A DNA stretch of 64,000 nt from Chamaelirium japonicum (taxonomy: Eukaryota; Streptophyta; Magnoliopsida; Liliales; Melanthiaceae). A program made the position numbers and the translations under genes. Position 1 is the first letter of the stretch, and the number at the start of each line of letters is the position of its first letter. The stretch is taken from the NCBI GenBank assembly GCA_947650365.1, contig OX393549.1, forward strand, positions 80,828,915-80,892,914, written 5' to 3'. A model generated the notes under the pieces. The model was given only the letters and a program-made list of their open reading frames with translations. It was not told the DNA's origin and made no database searches. This document shows, one piece after another, positions 37,152 to 47,426 of this stretch.

Positions 37152-40100
37152 ATTGTTTTCCCATGGGACCACCTTAACATCCACGTTTTTGCCATAATCA
37201 TCTTGTAAGCTTGAGCTCGCTTGGGCCAATAGTCTCAATCATATAACTTTGTGCACTTTATTGTTGTCTTATAAAATATATCCTTAAGTCTTAAAGGCAT
37301 TTGTGGTCTCCTAATACTCTCGAATGTCCTCTCCATTACGTCCAACCAACTCTAATTCTATCATATAAAATCATCATTTATGTCATCAATGTTCTGTATA
37401 GTAGACCCAAGATAACATCAATCATTTTGGTGTATTACTTAACCATCAACTATGAGAAGGGCTTCACTATCGTATATATTAAAATTGCATTCCATATACT
37501 TCGTTTAAGTTTTACTAATTTAGACTATTAGATTCCAAATCTTTCCTCCATAATTACAATTTAGCATTTAACAATAGGTGATATTAGAACTTGGAAAAAC
37601 TAATTATGCAATTTTGGGCTAGTAGAGATAACAACATTATATGCAGTCTTCAAGGAATTGAAATTGATAATCGATAGACAGCATAACTTCCAACTATTAG
37701 GATGTCATAAATCATAATAGACCAGCTACATGGCTAACAACTAATAAATAATAAGTATCTAAGTCACAAATAATGTGATAGCACCTGCTATTACATACTA
37801 CCATACCAGGTCAGTATAATTCATGATGGTAGGGAAGCATGTGGTACTAAATCAATGATATTATATACCACCATGATTGACAAAGCTTAGATCCAAACTA
37901 CTATGTTGCGACGATGTTATGTATTCTTTAGATAATCATATTTTGAACTGGTACAAGAATGCAAATCCATCATACTATCTTAATTGTGAATCGGTTCAGA
38001 ACATGGTTCAGCTCCACTGGGCAAAATCCAAAATGTTACAGCAGTTTTGGTTCAACTCTCCGAATCCTAAAACACACCACAACATTGGGGCCACTTTGCA
38101 CACAACTACATCCATGTAAACTCTACCAATGGATAATGGCACTGATACTCGAGAGATCATTGATATGTAATCAATTACTAGCGAGTCAGGTGATCTACTA
38201 CGGATGAACTTTCATATTAAGCTTCCCAACCATGTCGATAAAGAGCTTTTCTTATTCCACAAAAAATGAGGGTATGGAGTTTCTTTGGGCTAGGCTCAGG
38301 TGGCCTGGCCTAAGTCCAGCCTATTTACAATCCTGAGAAATGGATTGGCCAAACCTACAGCAATTTTCTACTTTTCTAGGCCACTCTCATTATTGAAGTC
38401 ATGTAAGTATTTTTGAACTAAGGGGTGCTCTGAAAAGATTCCAACATACCATGTTGCATGCCAATCAATACTTGGAGATGGTTTCCAATATTGGTGAAGG
38501 ATGGATATCTAAGAAATTGGCGCATTCTTGGGATTCTTACATTTCCAATCTAGGATGTGGAGCAGCTTGGCCCAACTTCAAGATTACTATGATTTCACTT
38601 GTTAGATGTGAATGTGAAGAAAATCATGAGCTAGACAAAGTTAGACTACCCTCCTCTTAATAAGAAATTTGTTCAGACTTTTTGTTAAATATTGATAACT
38701 CTTTGAACTTGTAACCAAAAAGTAGGAGGATAAACTGAATTTAGTTTAGATATTGGTTGTTTATATTTTACTGACAGTGAATGGACTTGAGTTTGTGGTC
38801 ATTATGGACTCAATAAGAAATTAACTGAAAACAAATGGCAACACTAACACTTTTCTTTGGGACAGAACATAACAACTGAACAATGCTGAACCGCTTATGC
38901 GAGCTGGAACAGCCAATTATGAAAGATTAGATTAAAGCAGATGTGTGTATGATATCAACATTTTATCCAACCCCATCAAGGGTAGGTCACATGTTATTGC
39001 CATCAAGGTTTCAAATGTCAAATTCAGTCAGTGAAAAAAATGGAAATTTGTCGGATTTCAGTCAAATGTAGGTGGAAATTTTGTATTTGATAAGGAAAGT
39101 TTCCGGTGAAAATTTGTCGGATTTTAGTCAAATTTCGATCGATTTTGGCCAAAAGCCAGTCAAATATTGGTCTGTTATGTAAATGAAATTTTTCAAGGGA
39201 AAAGATGGTAATTTTCACTAAAAGATGATTTTTTTGTTAAACAAGATGGAATTTTTCAGTGAAATTGTCCTGAAAATGAGGAAATAACAAATTTTGGTCA
39301 AATGTTACAGAAACAGGCATCTTCTACTGGCATATCAACAAAGGAACTTTCCGATCAAAGGAAACATACCGTGGCTACATCTGACACAGACCCCATGCTT
39401 CACCTTGCACAAGTAACAGACAAGTTTTCTTCGTGTTTCTTGCACTCCTCCGATATTTAGAACCGGTTCCATCGCCACAGCGTTCTCCACGTACACCTCT
39501 GGTGTCCATAGACTGCAAAACAGGTGTGCAAACTTCACATCGTCGCTGCTGCTTGGCGTCCAACCAGTATCCCCTCCAACAGGCTTAAGGGCCCCACCTT
39601 CCTTCGTGCAAAGCAAACAAGGCAGCGAGGTCGGTTGTTTTCCTGATCCCTTCAAATGCTTGCACCAAGAGCAGAACCATGCCCCCGCCGGCACTCCGTG
39701 TATGCCGTAACATCTCTGGTGCACCGAAACCTTGCAGGAACCACAACAAAGCAGCTCATTTGACTTCATGCCAGTGGGCCCCAAGCAGCACACATCACAG
39801 AGCAGCTCGGAACCTCCTGCTTCCGAATGAGGAAGGCGCAGCAGCTGGTCCAAGCCGGCATCTCCACCGAGGAGCTTGCGTTTCTTGTTTGGACGCTCGG
39901 AGGTGAGCAGGAACCTGTGCTTAGAACCCAGCAACCAATTCATAGACGAGCTCGGATTGTCATCCCTCTCGGTTGGTGAATCACTGCCTGTGCCCGGATT
40001 GTCATCCCTCTCTGTCAGTGAATCATTGCCTGTGCCGGCTTCATCGGCCTCCGGTGCTCCCTTCTCCAATGCCTCAGCTTTGCATACCTCCTCTGCTTGT

Positions 40101-40681
40101 TCCTCCACAAATTCCAGCTTCTCTGGTTCCTCTGCAGCAACCTGGGCCGAGCTTGAGCTCACTATAACTGTACCCACTTCCAAAACCTCACCTTTCTTCC
40201 CTGGAGCGGGGATGAAGAGGCAAGGATCCAATGGGCGGGGGCCAAAGGGGACCCTGGGGGCCAAGGTGTCGATGTCGGCCAGAGTGAGTGGGCGGAAGTA
40301 CTCCTCCGTCACTTCCCATATGGCCGAGGCTCCCGGGGCCGGAGGGCGCCAGTGTCCAGAGGCCTTCTTTGGCCCGGGCTCCCCATGGGACTTCTTGTGA
40401 TTCCTACGCCCATCAGAGTGCTTGGCGAGGAAGGCCGCGAGTCCAGCGGGGAGCGTCGCGGATCTCAAGCCGGAATCCTCGGCGTCGAACGGGGAGCCGT
40501 GGGAGAGCGCCTTGCGGGCCTGGGAGGAGACATCCACCGCCGTAGCCAGCTCCAGCCGGGGGCTCCGTAGGGGGGAAGACGAGGAGGGCCTGGAGACGGG
40601 GCGGGCCTTCTCCTCGGCGCCGCACCCGCCCCCCGCGCCTCTACCCACCATCTTCCGCCGATGGCATCGGCCGCCGGCCAT
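9820..40681 (-). CDS. Double PHD/extended-PHD finger protein (JADE/BRPF-like), about 1520 aa, 17 exons
   Basis: Exons in transcript order: 40681-39370, 32215-32130, 32036-31662, 31544-31461, 31386-30940, 26625-26559, 21867-21660, 21531-21422, 21290-21078, 20852-20599, 20511-20287, 20208-19984, 19868-19815, 19645-19574, 19475-19338, 15484-15425, 10452-9820 (stop included). All introns are GT-AG and all joins are in phase. The first PHD finger is at about residues 295-340 (CDVC...CCGSC...HQRC...WFCSWC), followed by an extended PHD from about 355 to 480. The second PHD is at about 1107-1153 and its extended PHD at about 1177-1285. Between them are an EVEGEMLYLQ box, a basic KKRGRKERRHKEAQ segment and a nine-alanine run. 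Such modules read histone H3 and nucleosomes, so the protein is probably nuclear. Arabidopsis At1g77800 is the likely counterpart. The start is ATG 40681; the in-frame GTG before it is not used. Confidence 0.93.
11627..11964 (-). mobile_element. Complete, very young TRIM retrotransposon with TSD AGGCC
   Basis: Two 108-bp LTRs (11627-11734 and 11857-11964) differ at a single position (ACCAATG versus ACCGATG). On the minus strand each runs TGTTGAGAATAGTCCCACAT to CGTAACA. Directly after the 5' LTR is TGGTATCAGAGC, the primer-binding site for initiator tRNA-Met. A G-rich tract precedes the 3' LTR. AGGCC flanks both sides (11622-11626 and 11965-11969). At 338 bp with no coding capacity it is a textbook terminal-repeat retrotransposon in miniature, and its near-identical LTRs show recent insertion. 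Confidence 0.95.
12930..13230. repeat. Iterated-word segment (CCTAAGCGCCTAAAG and CGGGATTAAAACG)
   Basis: Two word types are repeated imperfectly: TAAGCGCCTAAAGGGTA variants at 12965-13020, and AATCGGGATTAAAAC variants at 13050-13090. This resembles the interiors of the bounded hAT MITEs elsewhere in the window, but no terminal repeats or target-site duplication were found here. Confidence 0.45.
13990..14270. repeat. CCACCGTCATCG-type triplet array with a 42-bp period
   Basis: A GC-rich block of CAC, GCC and ATC triplets includes a 42-bp unit (GTCGCTACCGCCACCGTCAT) repeated at 14131 and 14173. All frames stay open because stops are rare in such words. It is an array, not a gene, inside intron 16 of the PHD gene. 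Confidence 0.7.
16511..16923. mobile_element. Mutator-like MITE copy A (AAACGGG/AACGCGT words)
   Basis: Ends are ATATTTACCAA and, on the other strand, ATAGTTACCAA. They match the element at 58089-58833 in the opposite orientation, including the flank-proximal CATATGCTATATG, CTTGGTATAATTTTTAAG and CGTTTT/CCGTTTT blocks. GTGTGTGTGC occurs at 16501-16510 and 16926-16935. Although this lies in a GT microsatellite, it agrees with the 10-bp duplication of copy B. The GC-rich core of copy B is missing. Confidence 0.7.
17985..18510. repeat. GGGTTGG/GGGTCGG word array
   Basis: The segment is built from variants of GGGTTGGGTC, GTCATGTTGGGT and AATCGAGTCA. It resembles the interiors of the hAT MITEs at 4288 and 54837. 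No clear terminal repeats or target duplication could be placed. Confidence 0.5.
18500..18865 (+). mobile_element. LTR remnant with initiator-Met-tRNA primer-binding site (copia-like)
   Basis: TGGTATCAGAGC at 18854-18865 is an exact plant retrotransposon primer-binding site. It is preceded two bases upstream by a TTCATCA end, as expected for a 5' LTR. The LTR start (perhaps TGTCATC near 18501) is a guess. No gag or pol is recognisable after it, so only the left end of an old element survives. Confidence 0.5.
22951..23900. repeat. 319-bp tandem repeat, two near-identical copies and one diverged copy
   Basis: TGAATGCTTCATATTTGAAA starts at 22951, 23270 and 23589, exactly 319 bp apart each time. 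Copies one and two are highly similar throughout. Copy three is diverged but can be followed to about 23898. The arrangement suggests an older duplication (giving copy three) and a later unequal exchange (giving copies one and two). I do not recognise the unit. Confidence 0.85.
24600..25900 (+). mobile_element. LTR-retrotransposon fragment (promoter and R/U5-like part)
   Basis: A TATA box, TATAAAAGGG, is at 25291-25300, followed by CT-rich leader-like sequence and GGACTTGGGGGCATCCATTC. This is the composition of an LTR transcription start region. The part from 25342 is tandemly duplicated. No gag or pol motif follows. Boundaries are approximate. Confidence 0.45.
25342..25755. repeat. 207-bp tandem duplication inside the LTR fragment
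   Basis: ACTTGTACAAGTACTTATCA begins at 25342 and again at 25549. Both copies continue through TATTGCAAATAAAAA, a CT-rich stretch, GGACTTGGGGGCATCCATTC and GCGAAGCAATACATCTTCAA. The copies differ at a modest number of positions. The copy junction falls next to TTCAACACTTGCAAA. Confidence 0.85.
26626..30939 (-). other. PHD gene intron 5 (about 4.3 kb)
   Basis: The intron is mostly AT-rich unique-looking sequence. A GC-richer patch at about 27830-28070 (GAGCCGTCACCTTCAACACC and neighbours) looks foreign but is not recognised. A tandem duplication of about 185 bp lies at 29405-29790. No gene is seen. Confidence 0.7.
29405..29790. repeat. Tandem duplication of about 180-190 bp in intron 5
   Basis: GTGTCTATCAAA occurs at 29411 and 29603, and CTTACCGTGTTAGA at 29563 and 29743. 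The differing spacings (192 and 180) show small indels. On the minus strand each copy contains CACGGTAAG, a consensus-like 5' splice site, and its context resembles the true donor of exon 5 (plus strand CTTACCGTTTCCGAATCTAT at about 30935). Confidence 0.65.
32590..33060 (+). mobile_element. RTE-type LINE remnant (C-terminal end of ORF)
   Basis: Across several frames, translations recall the plant RTE reverse-transcriptase C-terminal region: a KLWRKVFEDKG-like segment, MRMLRWMCNKNRRD, and SRERPKIKFHGSMLKKMWKSL, which corresponds to the family's GRGRPK...W...RKDMK-type ending. Frames are broken by stops and shifts. The match is made from memory of the family. Confidence 0.7.
33136..33899. mobile_element. 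hAT-type MITE with CGGACACGG words at both ends
   Basis: Ends are CTATGAAACACGGACAC and, on the other strand, CTATGAAGCACAGACAC. The exact 8-bp duplication TATCCTAC is at 33128-33135 and 33900-33907. Subterminal zones of about 160 bp (left) and 100 bp (right) consist almost wholly of CGGACACGG and GTGTCGTGTCG variants. The AT-rich middle has no open frame. Confidence 0.88.
34919..36085. mobile_element. hAT-like MITE with CGAAATATCGCGATATTTCC words
   Basis: The exact 8-bp duplication CTCCGACT is at 34911-34918 and 36086-36093. Ends are CATGGAACAAAAAATCG and, on the other strand, CAAGGTTCGAAATCTCC. The left 250 bp and right 140 bp are arrays of a near-palindromic word, CGAAATATCGCGATATTTC. The 800-bp centre is ordinary AT-rich DNA. 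The long open frames at 34898-35215 are produced by the word array. Confidence 0.8.
36110..37150. other. Cluster of MITE ends, RTE 3' tail and microsatellites
   Basis: TAGAGGTGGCAATTTTTGACC near 36121 resembles the left end of the TAGGG hAT group. CATCCCATCAAG followed by GGGGTCGACTA (about 36320-36350) resembles the conserved 3' end of plant RTE LINEs. CCAAGGTTCAAAATCG at 36552 begins a CGGTA-word segment. TA and CT microsatellites occur at about 37050-37070 and 37119-37147. None of these could be bounded. Confidence 0.45.
39004..39300. repeat. GTCAAATTTCGG-word segment beginning CAAGGTTTCAAA
   Basis: CAAGGTTTCAAATGTCAAA is followed by degenerate repeats of AAATTTGTCGGATTTCAGTC. A similar segment starts at about 54484 (CAAGGTTTCGATG, AATTTCGGTC words). 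The start matches the CAAGGTTTCAAAA end of the bounded elements at 34919 and 61841, but no right end or target duplication was found. Confidence 0.45.
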
Positions 40682-40773
40682 CACCGCGGGCCCATCGCAG
40701 GAGCCCTAACCCTATCCCTGGGGATCGTCTTCGCGTGCGCAACGGCGGCGGACGGTGGTGGTGGTGGCGCGCG

Positions 40774-40788
40774 CTAGGGTTAGGGTTT
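40774..40788 (-). promoter_or_regulatory. Telo-box in the PHD gene leader/promoter
   Basis: CTAGGGTTAGGGTTT on the plus strand reads AAACCCTAACCCTAG on the gene strand, about 95 bp upstream of the ATG. Plant telo-boxes (AAACCCTAA) occur near transcription starts of growth-related genes and are known Polycomb-recruiting and TRB-protein sites. A second ACCCTATCCC-like near match lies closer to the ATG. Confidence 0.6.
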
Positions 40789-43200
40789 ACTTTTACGCGT
40801 CCTTTTGTCTATCTGCTCGCTATCGTTTCGGATCCAAGAGACGATGGATTCTTTTTTTTTTTTCCTTCCTCGCGCTCTGTCACGGAGTCGTGGAGCGCCG
40901 TATGGGTCTGATTCGGAGCACTCGAGCTGGCGTTGTTATCAGGCAAGAAAGGTGGGGAGTCCGTTCTTTTCTTTTGGTGACGATTTGGGGATTTGGTAAA
41001 GGCTAACATTTTATATTGTTTGCAGTTTTGCACCCATAAAACTGCTAGGAGCACCCATTTTGAGACTTAAAAATTACCATCATACCCCCTTCCTCAAACA
41101 CGAAGAGTATCGCCACCCGTGCAAACTGCCGCCACCGTCGGCGACCATCCCAATCACTTATGCCGTCCCTCCTCTTCCTTCCTTCCTCTTATTCCTTCTG
41201 GTTGTTGTCGTCATTGGTGCCCCATGCAAACAGTTGTCTTGTCCCTCCTCCCCTATGTGGTCCACTACCACTAATAGGTTCCTATGTATGTTACAGCTTC
41301 TTCCTCCTCATTTTGGGCCACGATGCTTGGCAATAGGGGGAATGATTGAGGCTCTCGAAGGTGGAGCTAGGTGTGACACTAGGATTGGGTGCCCCTTATG
41401 ATTCTTAGGCTAGGGAGAATGGACGCATTAGCATTTTTTCGATTTTAAGATAATAGCAAATTTTGTAGGTTCATAACACCACCCAAATAAAAAATTGGAG
41501 AGATGTTATGGTCAGATTGATATGGATTTGATAACAGCATATTGTCAAAATTCTACAAACGACTGAATATTAGTGGATAAGATTAGATGAAAGAGAAAGA
41601 GGATGGATGAGAGAGCAATTGCATTATTTTGTAATTATAAATATTTAATTTTTATAAAAAAAATACAATCAAATTGTTCTCTTTTCACTATTATAAATAG
41701 TTTTTTCAATCTTTATAATTATTGATTTTTCTTATTATCCTCCCTCCATTCTCTTCTTGGCCGGTAGTAAAGGACCTTTGCAATATATGGGAAGCCGGTA
41801 CGAATCGTACGATTTTATTTAAAAAAAATGTTTGGAGTTGAATGCTTATATGGTTAGAGGTGGGAGGTACTATTAGTCCCACATAATTCTTATTACTAAT
41901 TACTAATTTCTTAAAATTTTGATTATTTAAAATATAATATCATTTTTTCCTTTTAGTTATATATGAGAGGTTTGGAATGTATGGATTTGGAAATCTGGCA
42001 GGATTTTCCATTTCAGTGCTGGTCTAAGTTGTTAATCTCGAATGTTCCTTTTTTTTTCTATGGTCGATAAACTCTGCATTCGAAATATTGGGCTAAACCC
42101 AGGGTTTCGAATGCCAGATTTAATAGGAACTTTGTTTTGAATTAAAACTGTGCAAACACCTAGCCTTTTTTTCTTCTGAAACCGTGTTTCTATTAAACCC
42201 GACATTTTGGACGCCGAGTTTAACAAGCATATGAAAACAAAGAGAGCAGCCTTGGCAACCACTTTTTGGCACGATCAGGCAATGTGGCTATCAGAGCGCT
42301 AGTATGATAAATATTACTTATATGCTGCTATTGAATTAAATATATGTTTTAATTGTTATCTTTTAAAAAGCCTATACTTTAAACCATGGTGATAAGAAAT
42401 TGGGGAATTGTTGTATTCTATCGTGGAAGTATATATCAAAATCTAATCAAACTTTGTGTTGATGCCCTTTATTGTATCATCTCCTAACCATTATTTAAAT
42501 GTGCATGTGCATCATAAACAACTTTTTCTAATTTTTTAAAAAGATGCTAACTAATCACATGACATGGAATGCAAAAGGTTTTAGAAGAATGGAGTAGGAA
42601 GATATTATGAATTTATACCCTAAAAGACCAATCCAATTACAATTCTTTTAAGGCTTGTGCTTGCCAGACTCGTGGCGATGCAACAGGAGCTGGATCGATT
42701 TAAGACCAACCTTATGCTCATCCACTATATGTCACATGTCCGATCCTAGTACCCCATTCTTCTGAGATACTGACTATATCTCTATTCCTTCCATACAATC
42801 CCCTCCAAGACAATGACTAAATCTTTGTATTTCAAGTGTGATGCACAACTCATGCGACATCTACATTTGGGTAGCTATTGCACACAAAATGAATGCACAT
42901 AGCATAGGTCTTAAAGTGATTCAGCTTCCCATGCATCACCATCGGTCTTTTGCTTGTATTATAGTACATAGATATATAAACAATAAAGAAAAATACTTTC
43001 TCGGTCATCGTGTTTTTCGTCCGAATCGGACCATCGATGTGGTAGCTAATTTCATCCCTATGTTGCACCCATCCCCAATAGGTGAATCACACTCAACCTG
43101 AGTGGAAGGGGAAATGGACGGCTGTGATCTAATGCCATGTCAGGATAGCCCAATGGGAATGAAAAACTGGATGTCTGAATAGCAACTCTCAAAATTAAAA
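40789..43200. other. Intergenic region upstream of the PHD gene
   Basis: The segment next to 40789 must hold the PHD gene promoter. A GC-richer patch at 41060-41400 contains short open frames without a recognisable domain. From 41400 onwards the sequence is AT-rich with no gene seen. Confidence 0.55.
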
Positions 43201-43204
43201 GTAA

Positions 43205-44750
43205 ACTAGCATGAAACACGGGCAATGTCCAAATGGACTAGATGCACGCCGTTTGGCACAAACGACATTGCAGTCATCTAAAGGAGTGCTAAATCCGGAT
43301 CGAGTGTAACTCCATCCTTGGAGTGTCCAAAGCAAAAAATATGAAAGTGATATGTCAAGTTGGCGAATTTTAATCACGTATTTCTCAACACTTCATTTGC
43401 CTCATACTCTGTTGGAAGTTTTAGAGTTCATTCATGCAGAGAGAGATAAAGAGAACTACTGTTTTTTCCCTAATTCACACCAATTGATCATTAAATGTCA
43501 TTGAATTTATACTTATCTTCTATCCCATGCTAATCATATTTCAAAAGAGTTGAATGGGAGAATCTATAACGTTAAAAAAAGAGAGCATCATATTAAAAAA
43601 AAAACACGTGAGAAAGATAATACTAATTATGGTATTGACCACCAAATGTACATTAAATATATGCCATTGAATGTGTATTTTCCACATATCCCATACTAAT
43701 TTCAGTTTGTAAGTTGCAACGTACTTACAACTCTATACAAGTGGATATTTCGTGAGATACAGATGGATACAATGAGGGTTGGATGCATCGGATGGCTATG
43801 ATACCACCACCCATTTGCTAAACTCATGCCTTTTATTTCGTGCTACTTCGTGCCATGTGCCAACACCTCCTTTGGAGAGAAAGAGAAAGGGGGGGAGAGA
43901 AAGAGAGAATGAAATAATAAAATAATTTTATCATGGCAAATATTTCTAATTGGTTTTTAATATGGTTTGAACCGATGTATTGTTTTTCATCTTTATAGTA
44001 GATTTTTTACCAGGATATTATAAGAGAGAGCCGTGTTCACACACGAGAGAATGATTATTACTCTTCAAAAGAGGTACCTGTGTAACAACACGGGAGAGAG
44101 GGCTCCATTTTAGTATTGTACTAATAAAAAACCCGGGCAATGTCCGAATGTGCTTGATGCACATCATTTGGCAAAGACGACATCTCAACTATTCAAAGAA
44201 GTGTGAAATCTAAAGTGAGTGTCATTTACTTGTTAGAGAGAGAGGAAAAAAAAGAGAAAGAGAGAGATTAAGATCAAATGACCATTAAATATCATTGAAT
44301 AAAAATTTATCATCTTTATGGTAGGTTTTAAAATGGATTTAAAAAAGAGCCGCGTTCACACACGGAAGAAGAATTCTAGCTTTTTAAAAGGCGTCCACGT
44401 GTCATAACACGGGAGAGAGACTTCCATTTTAGTATATACTAGTAAGAAACCCGGGCAATGCCTGGATGAGCTTGATGCATGCCATTTGGCACAGACGACA
44501 TTGCAATTGTTCGAAGAAGTGTGAAATATAAAGTAAGTGTGATTTACTTGTTAGAGAGAGAGATAAAGATATTAGCATTAAATGTCATTGAATGAGTATT
44601 TATCATCTTTGTGATAAGTTTTTAATAGGATTTAAAAGTGAGCCGGTTCACACACGAAAGAATGATTCTGGTTATTTAAAAGACGTCCATGTGTCACAAC
44701 ACGGGAAAGAGGCTTCCATTTTAGTATTATACTATTAGATTAGATATAGA
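43205..44750 (-). mobile_element. Tandem array of three short Helitron-like elements
   Basis: On the minus strand each unit ends with CATTGCCCGGGTTTCTTACTAG or a close variant, a short hairpin followed by CTAG as in Helitron 3' ends. The next unit begins ATACTAAAATGGAAG. The CCCGGGCAATG landmark is at about 43216 (variant), 44131 and 44449; the last spacing is 318 bp and the first unit is longer through internal divergence. Shared internal blocks are GTTCACACACG, GTGTCACAACACGGGA and GACGACATTGCA. No Rep/helicase is encoded. A related end fragment lies at about 46208-46320. Confidence 0.6.
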
Positions 44751-45537
44751 TATAGACTGATAGACTACTAACATTGAACCATGCAATGCACAAGATGAAT
44801 TATACAAATTATAATATTTAAAAAAATGTAGAAAAAATCTAAAGATAATGCTATTTCTAAACTCTCCTTTATTTAAACCAAATCAATAAATAGATATATA
44901 GGTTTGTTACCAATTCATTAATTATATTATTAAATACTTAGATTTTAATATGTTTTTTAAAATTAAGTAAGTGGCTTGTAGAATGGTAAGGCCAAAGAGG
45001 AGTTTGCGTTGGATTCAAGTAATAAGCTTCAATGCAAACAAAGGAATAGTTCATTTATAGAAAGATGAACAATTCATATCCGGACAAAAAATTCAATTAA
45101 TAAGCTTCTATCAAATTCTAATCATTGAAGAAATATATCAAACTAAATAACTCAAGAGATTAGTTTCATCATTTCAAATCGCAGGAATCAAATATACACA
45201 AACCCAACTTTATTTCTTTTCCATTAAAAAAAGTTTCTTCCCCTAAAAAGACATCAAGAAAAAGAAAAATTTTGAAATTTTGAAACAAAACAATCATTTA
45301 GTTTGGATTTAATTAAAACCCATATTTTTTTTCCTGCTATTTAGGGTTATGACCCAAAGACGAATCTCACAAATAGTGCTTCCTTTCTCATTACATCATC
45401 ATTTATGCATCCCCTCATGCGCAAACTGAGATTGAGAATCATCAAAGCAGTGATGTAAATACATAAAAATATAACATCCCTCATTGCAAACTTTAAAATA
45501 TTATTCCAAAACAAAGACAAAAAAAAAAATAATAACG
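44751..45537. other. AT-rich intergenic DNA
   Basis: No gene, bounded transposon or convincing repeat was recognised here. Confidence 0.55.
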
Positions 45538-45544
45538 TCTATCT

Positions 45545-45826
45545 AAGGGATGGCAACGGTGCGGTTTAAAACCGAAAACAACGATAAACTGCACCGCATA
45601 GTATGATTTTGGTTTGCCAAAATATAAAAACCATCGCGGTGCGGCTTCAGTTTTGGTGTAGCGCTGCGGTTTTGGTTTTAACTAAAACGGCACCGTTTAG
45701 GCCGTTCTAGTGATAAACCACGGTGCACCGCACCGCATGGTGCGGTTTTGGTTTTACATAATGGTACATCGTCATGGTGCGGTGCGGTTTCAATTTTGCC
45801 CAAAACTACACCATTGCCATCCCTAA
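45545..45826. mobile_element. hAT-type MITE with GTGCGGT words
   Basis: The ends are AAGGGATGGCAACGGTG and, on the other strand, TTAGGGATGGCAATGGTG. TCTATCT flanks both sides (45538-45544 and 45827-45833), probably an 8-bp duplication with one mismatch. The interior consists mainly of GGTGCGGTTTTGGTTT and GCACCGCACCGC words. It belongs to the same end group (TAGGGxTGGCAA) as the elements at 4288 and 54837. Confidence 0.8.
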
Positions 45827-45833
45827 TCTATCT

Positions 45834-47417
45834 TTTGATCCCTCGTGATTGATTATAGGTCTGAGCGGAGCATATGATTCTTCTTTTTTGACAGCGCAAT
45901 GCAAGCCCTCGATCATAAAACCTCATCAATGGTGAATAGCATCCCCGCCCATCTCAGCCCTGCCCCTTTTATAGATTGTGGGCATGTCTCGTCGCTGGGA
46001 GCCGTTGTCTCAATGTGTGATATGCAAAGGTCAAAGAGGGGAGAGAGAAAGAGAGAGATGAGGGGAAATGGAGGTTATGGAGATATTAAAGTGGATAGAG
46101 CGATCGAGACAATCCAAAATCTATCGGTTTACATTTTCTCATTGGGCCAAATTATGGCAGGTCATAAATATAACATTAAACTACATCAGCTTACCTAATA
46201 AAATGTCTGAAGGTCGCGTTCACGTTTCAGAAGGAAGTGAGATATTCTCTTTCTAATTTAATGACATGCCACATGGCTGAACGTCCCTTTGAGGATTTTA
46301 TTTTAGTATTATACCATTAAATTAGATAATTTGGTCATCCTATAAATCGATCTCTATTCTGTCACTGAAGCGAGTAGAGTATTTTTTTTGTTACCAGATG
46401 GTTACGCTGCACTTGTTAAGGCCTAATCAGGGTGTGCTATGCAAATATTTAAAGAGGGATAACGAGCAACAAATGTAGCATATGTCTGGTCAAAAGTGTA
46501 ACCCCCGTTATTTCCCTTTAAAGATCCACAATGCATATCCCGATTGAGCCGTAGGCAAGTGTAGCGTAGCTATTGGGGTAGCTAAAATGATCTCCTCTTC
46601 GTCCGCAGGATATGCCTCTTCAGTGGTGGGCACCATCATTCGGAAGACGACGGGTGATTCAAAGAACCTGAAATCGATCATCTTGCTCGGAACCCATCCT
46701 TATGCATAGGTTGCCAGCGATTGCAGAGGAAGGTAGGCGACTGCTACAGTCGATGCACGAGGGACTTTGTTGCGAGACTTGATTTGGTGCTCGCGGAGGC
46801 CTCCCATTCCGACTCCAAAAAAGATTGAGCTCTGACTCTCTAGACCCATCTCTGGGTTTGGTGGACATCATGACTGGTTTGCCATCGAATATTGCAACAA
46901 AGGTCTACCAAACTCGCTAATGGCGATGCGATGACACAATGGAGGAAGGAGGGTGACCCTTTTGCTGAAATGATGGTTGGGGACCCTCCTCCCTCTATTG
47001 TTGACTCACTCCATATCATGATCATTTTTTCTTGGCTGCTTGAACGTGGTATGCTAGAACTATACATCCTGTGATTCTTTTAAGTATTTTTTCTTGTCCA
47101 TATATACAATGTATTTGCGGACTATCTTGCGTGTATGATCCTATTTTATGGCAATGTATTGTAAATATTTAAGAAAAATTAAAATTCTACGTTACCCACT
47201 TATGTATCGTACCAAAATTCATAGCGACCATCAACCATTGGATGGCCTTATGGTTGATCTCAGGCATCCACCTAGGGTTCATCCCATGGCCCCTAGAATA
47301 ATGCTCTCATCGCTATAATGCAAGGAAGATGAGATGGATGGGGGAGATGGGTTCGGTATGGTACCGAATTTTGCATTTCGGTACAGAAGTGGAATCTCCA
47401 TCAAGATTGATTATTAT
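45834..47417. other. Intergenic region between the hAT MITE and the pinin promoter
   Basis: The region contains a Helitron-like end fragment at about 46208-46320 (GTTCACGTTTCAG to TTTTAGTATTATACCATTAAA). Around 46600-47060 is a less AT-rich stretch with short open frames, possibly a decayed retroelement, but I recognise no domain. No gene is called. Confidence 0.5.
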
Positions 47418-47426
47418 TAGAAAGAA

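Larger units (their letters stand above)
32216..39369 (-). other. PHD gene intron 1 (about 7.2 kb)
   Basis: The first intron splits the first extended PHD finger between its HG and TCRTSFHP segments. It holds an RTE LINE remnant (32590-33060), two bounded hAT MITEs (33136-33899, 34919-36085), MITE ends and an RTE tail (36110-37150), microsatellites (GA at 34063-34091) and a GTCAAATTTCGG word segment (39004-39300). No gene is seen in the rest. Confidence 0.8.

Noticed and set aside
40682..40684. GTG as an upstream start giving MMAGGRC
   Set aside because: Nuclear plant genes start at ATG. The ATG at 40679-40681 directly follows and has good context.
46600..47067. Possible gene or retroelement fragment
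   Set aside because: Short open frames on both strands but no domain, no splice structure and no recognisable motif; too weak to call.
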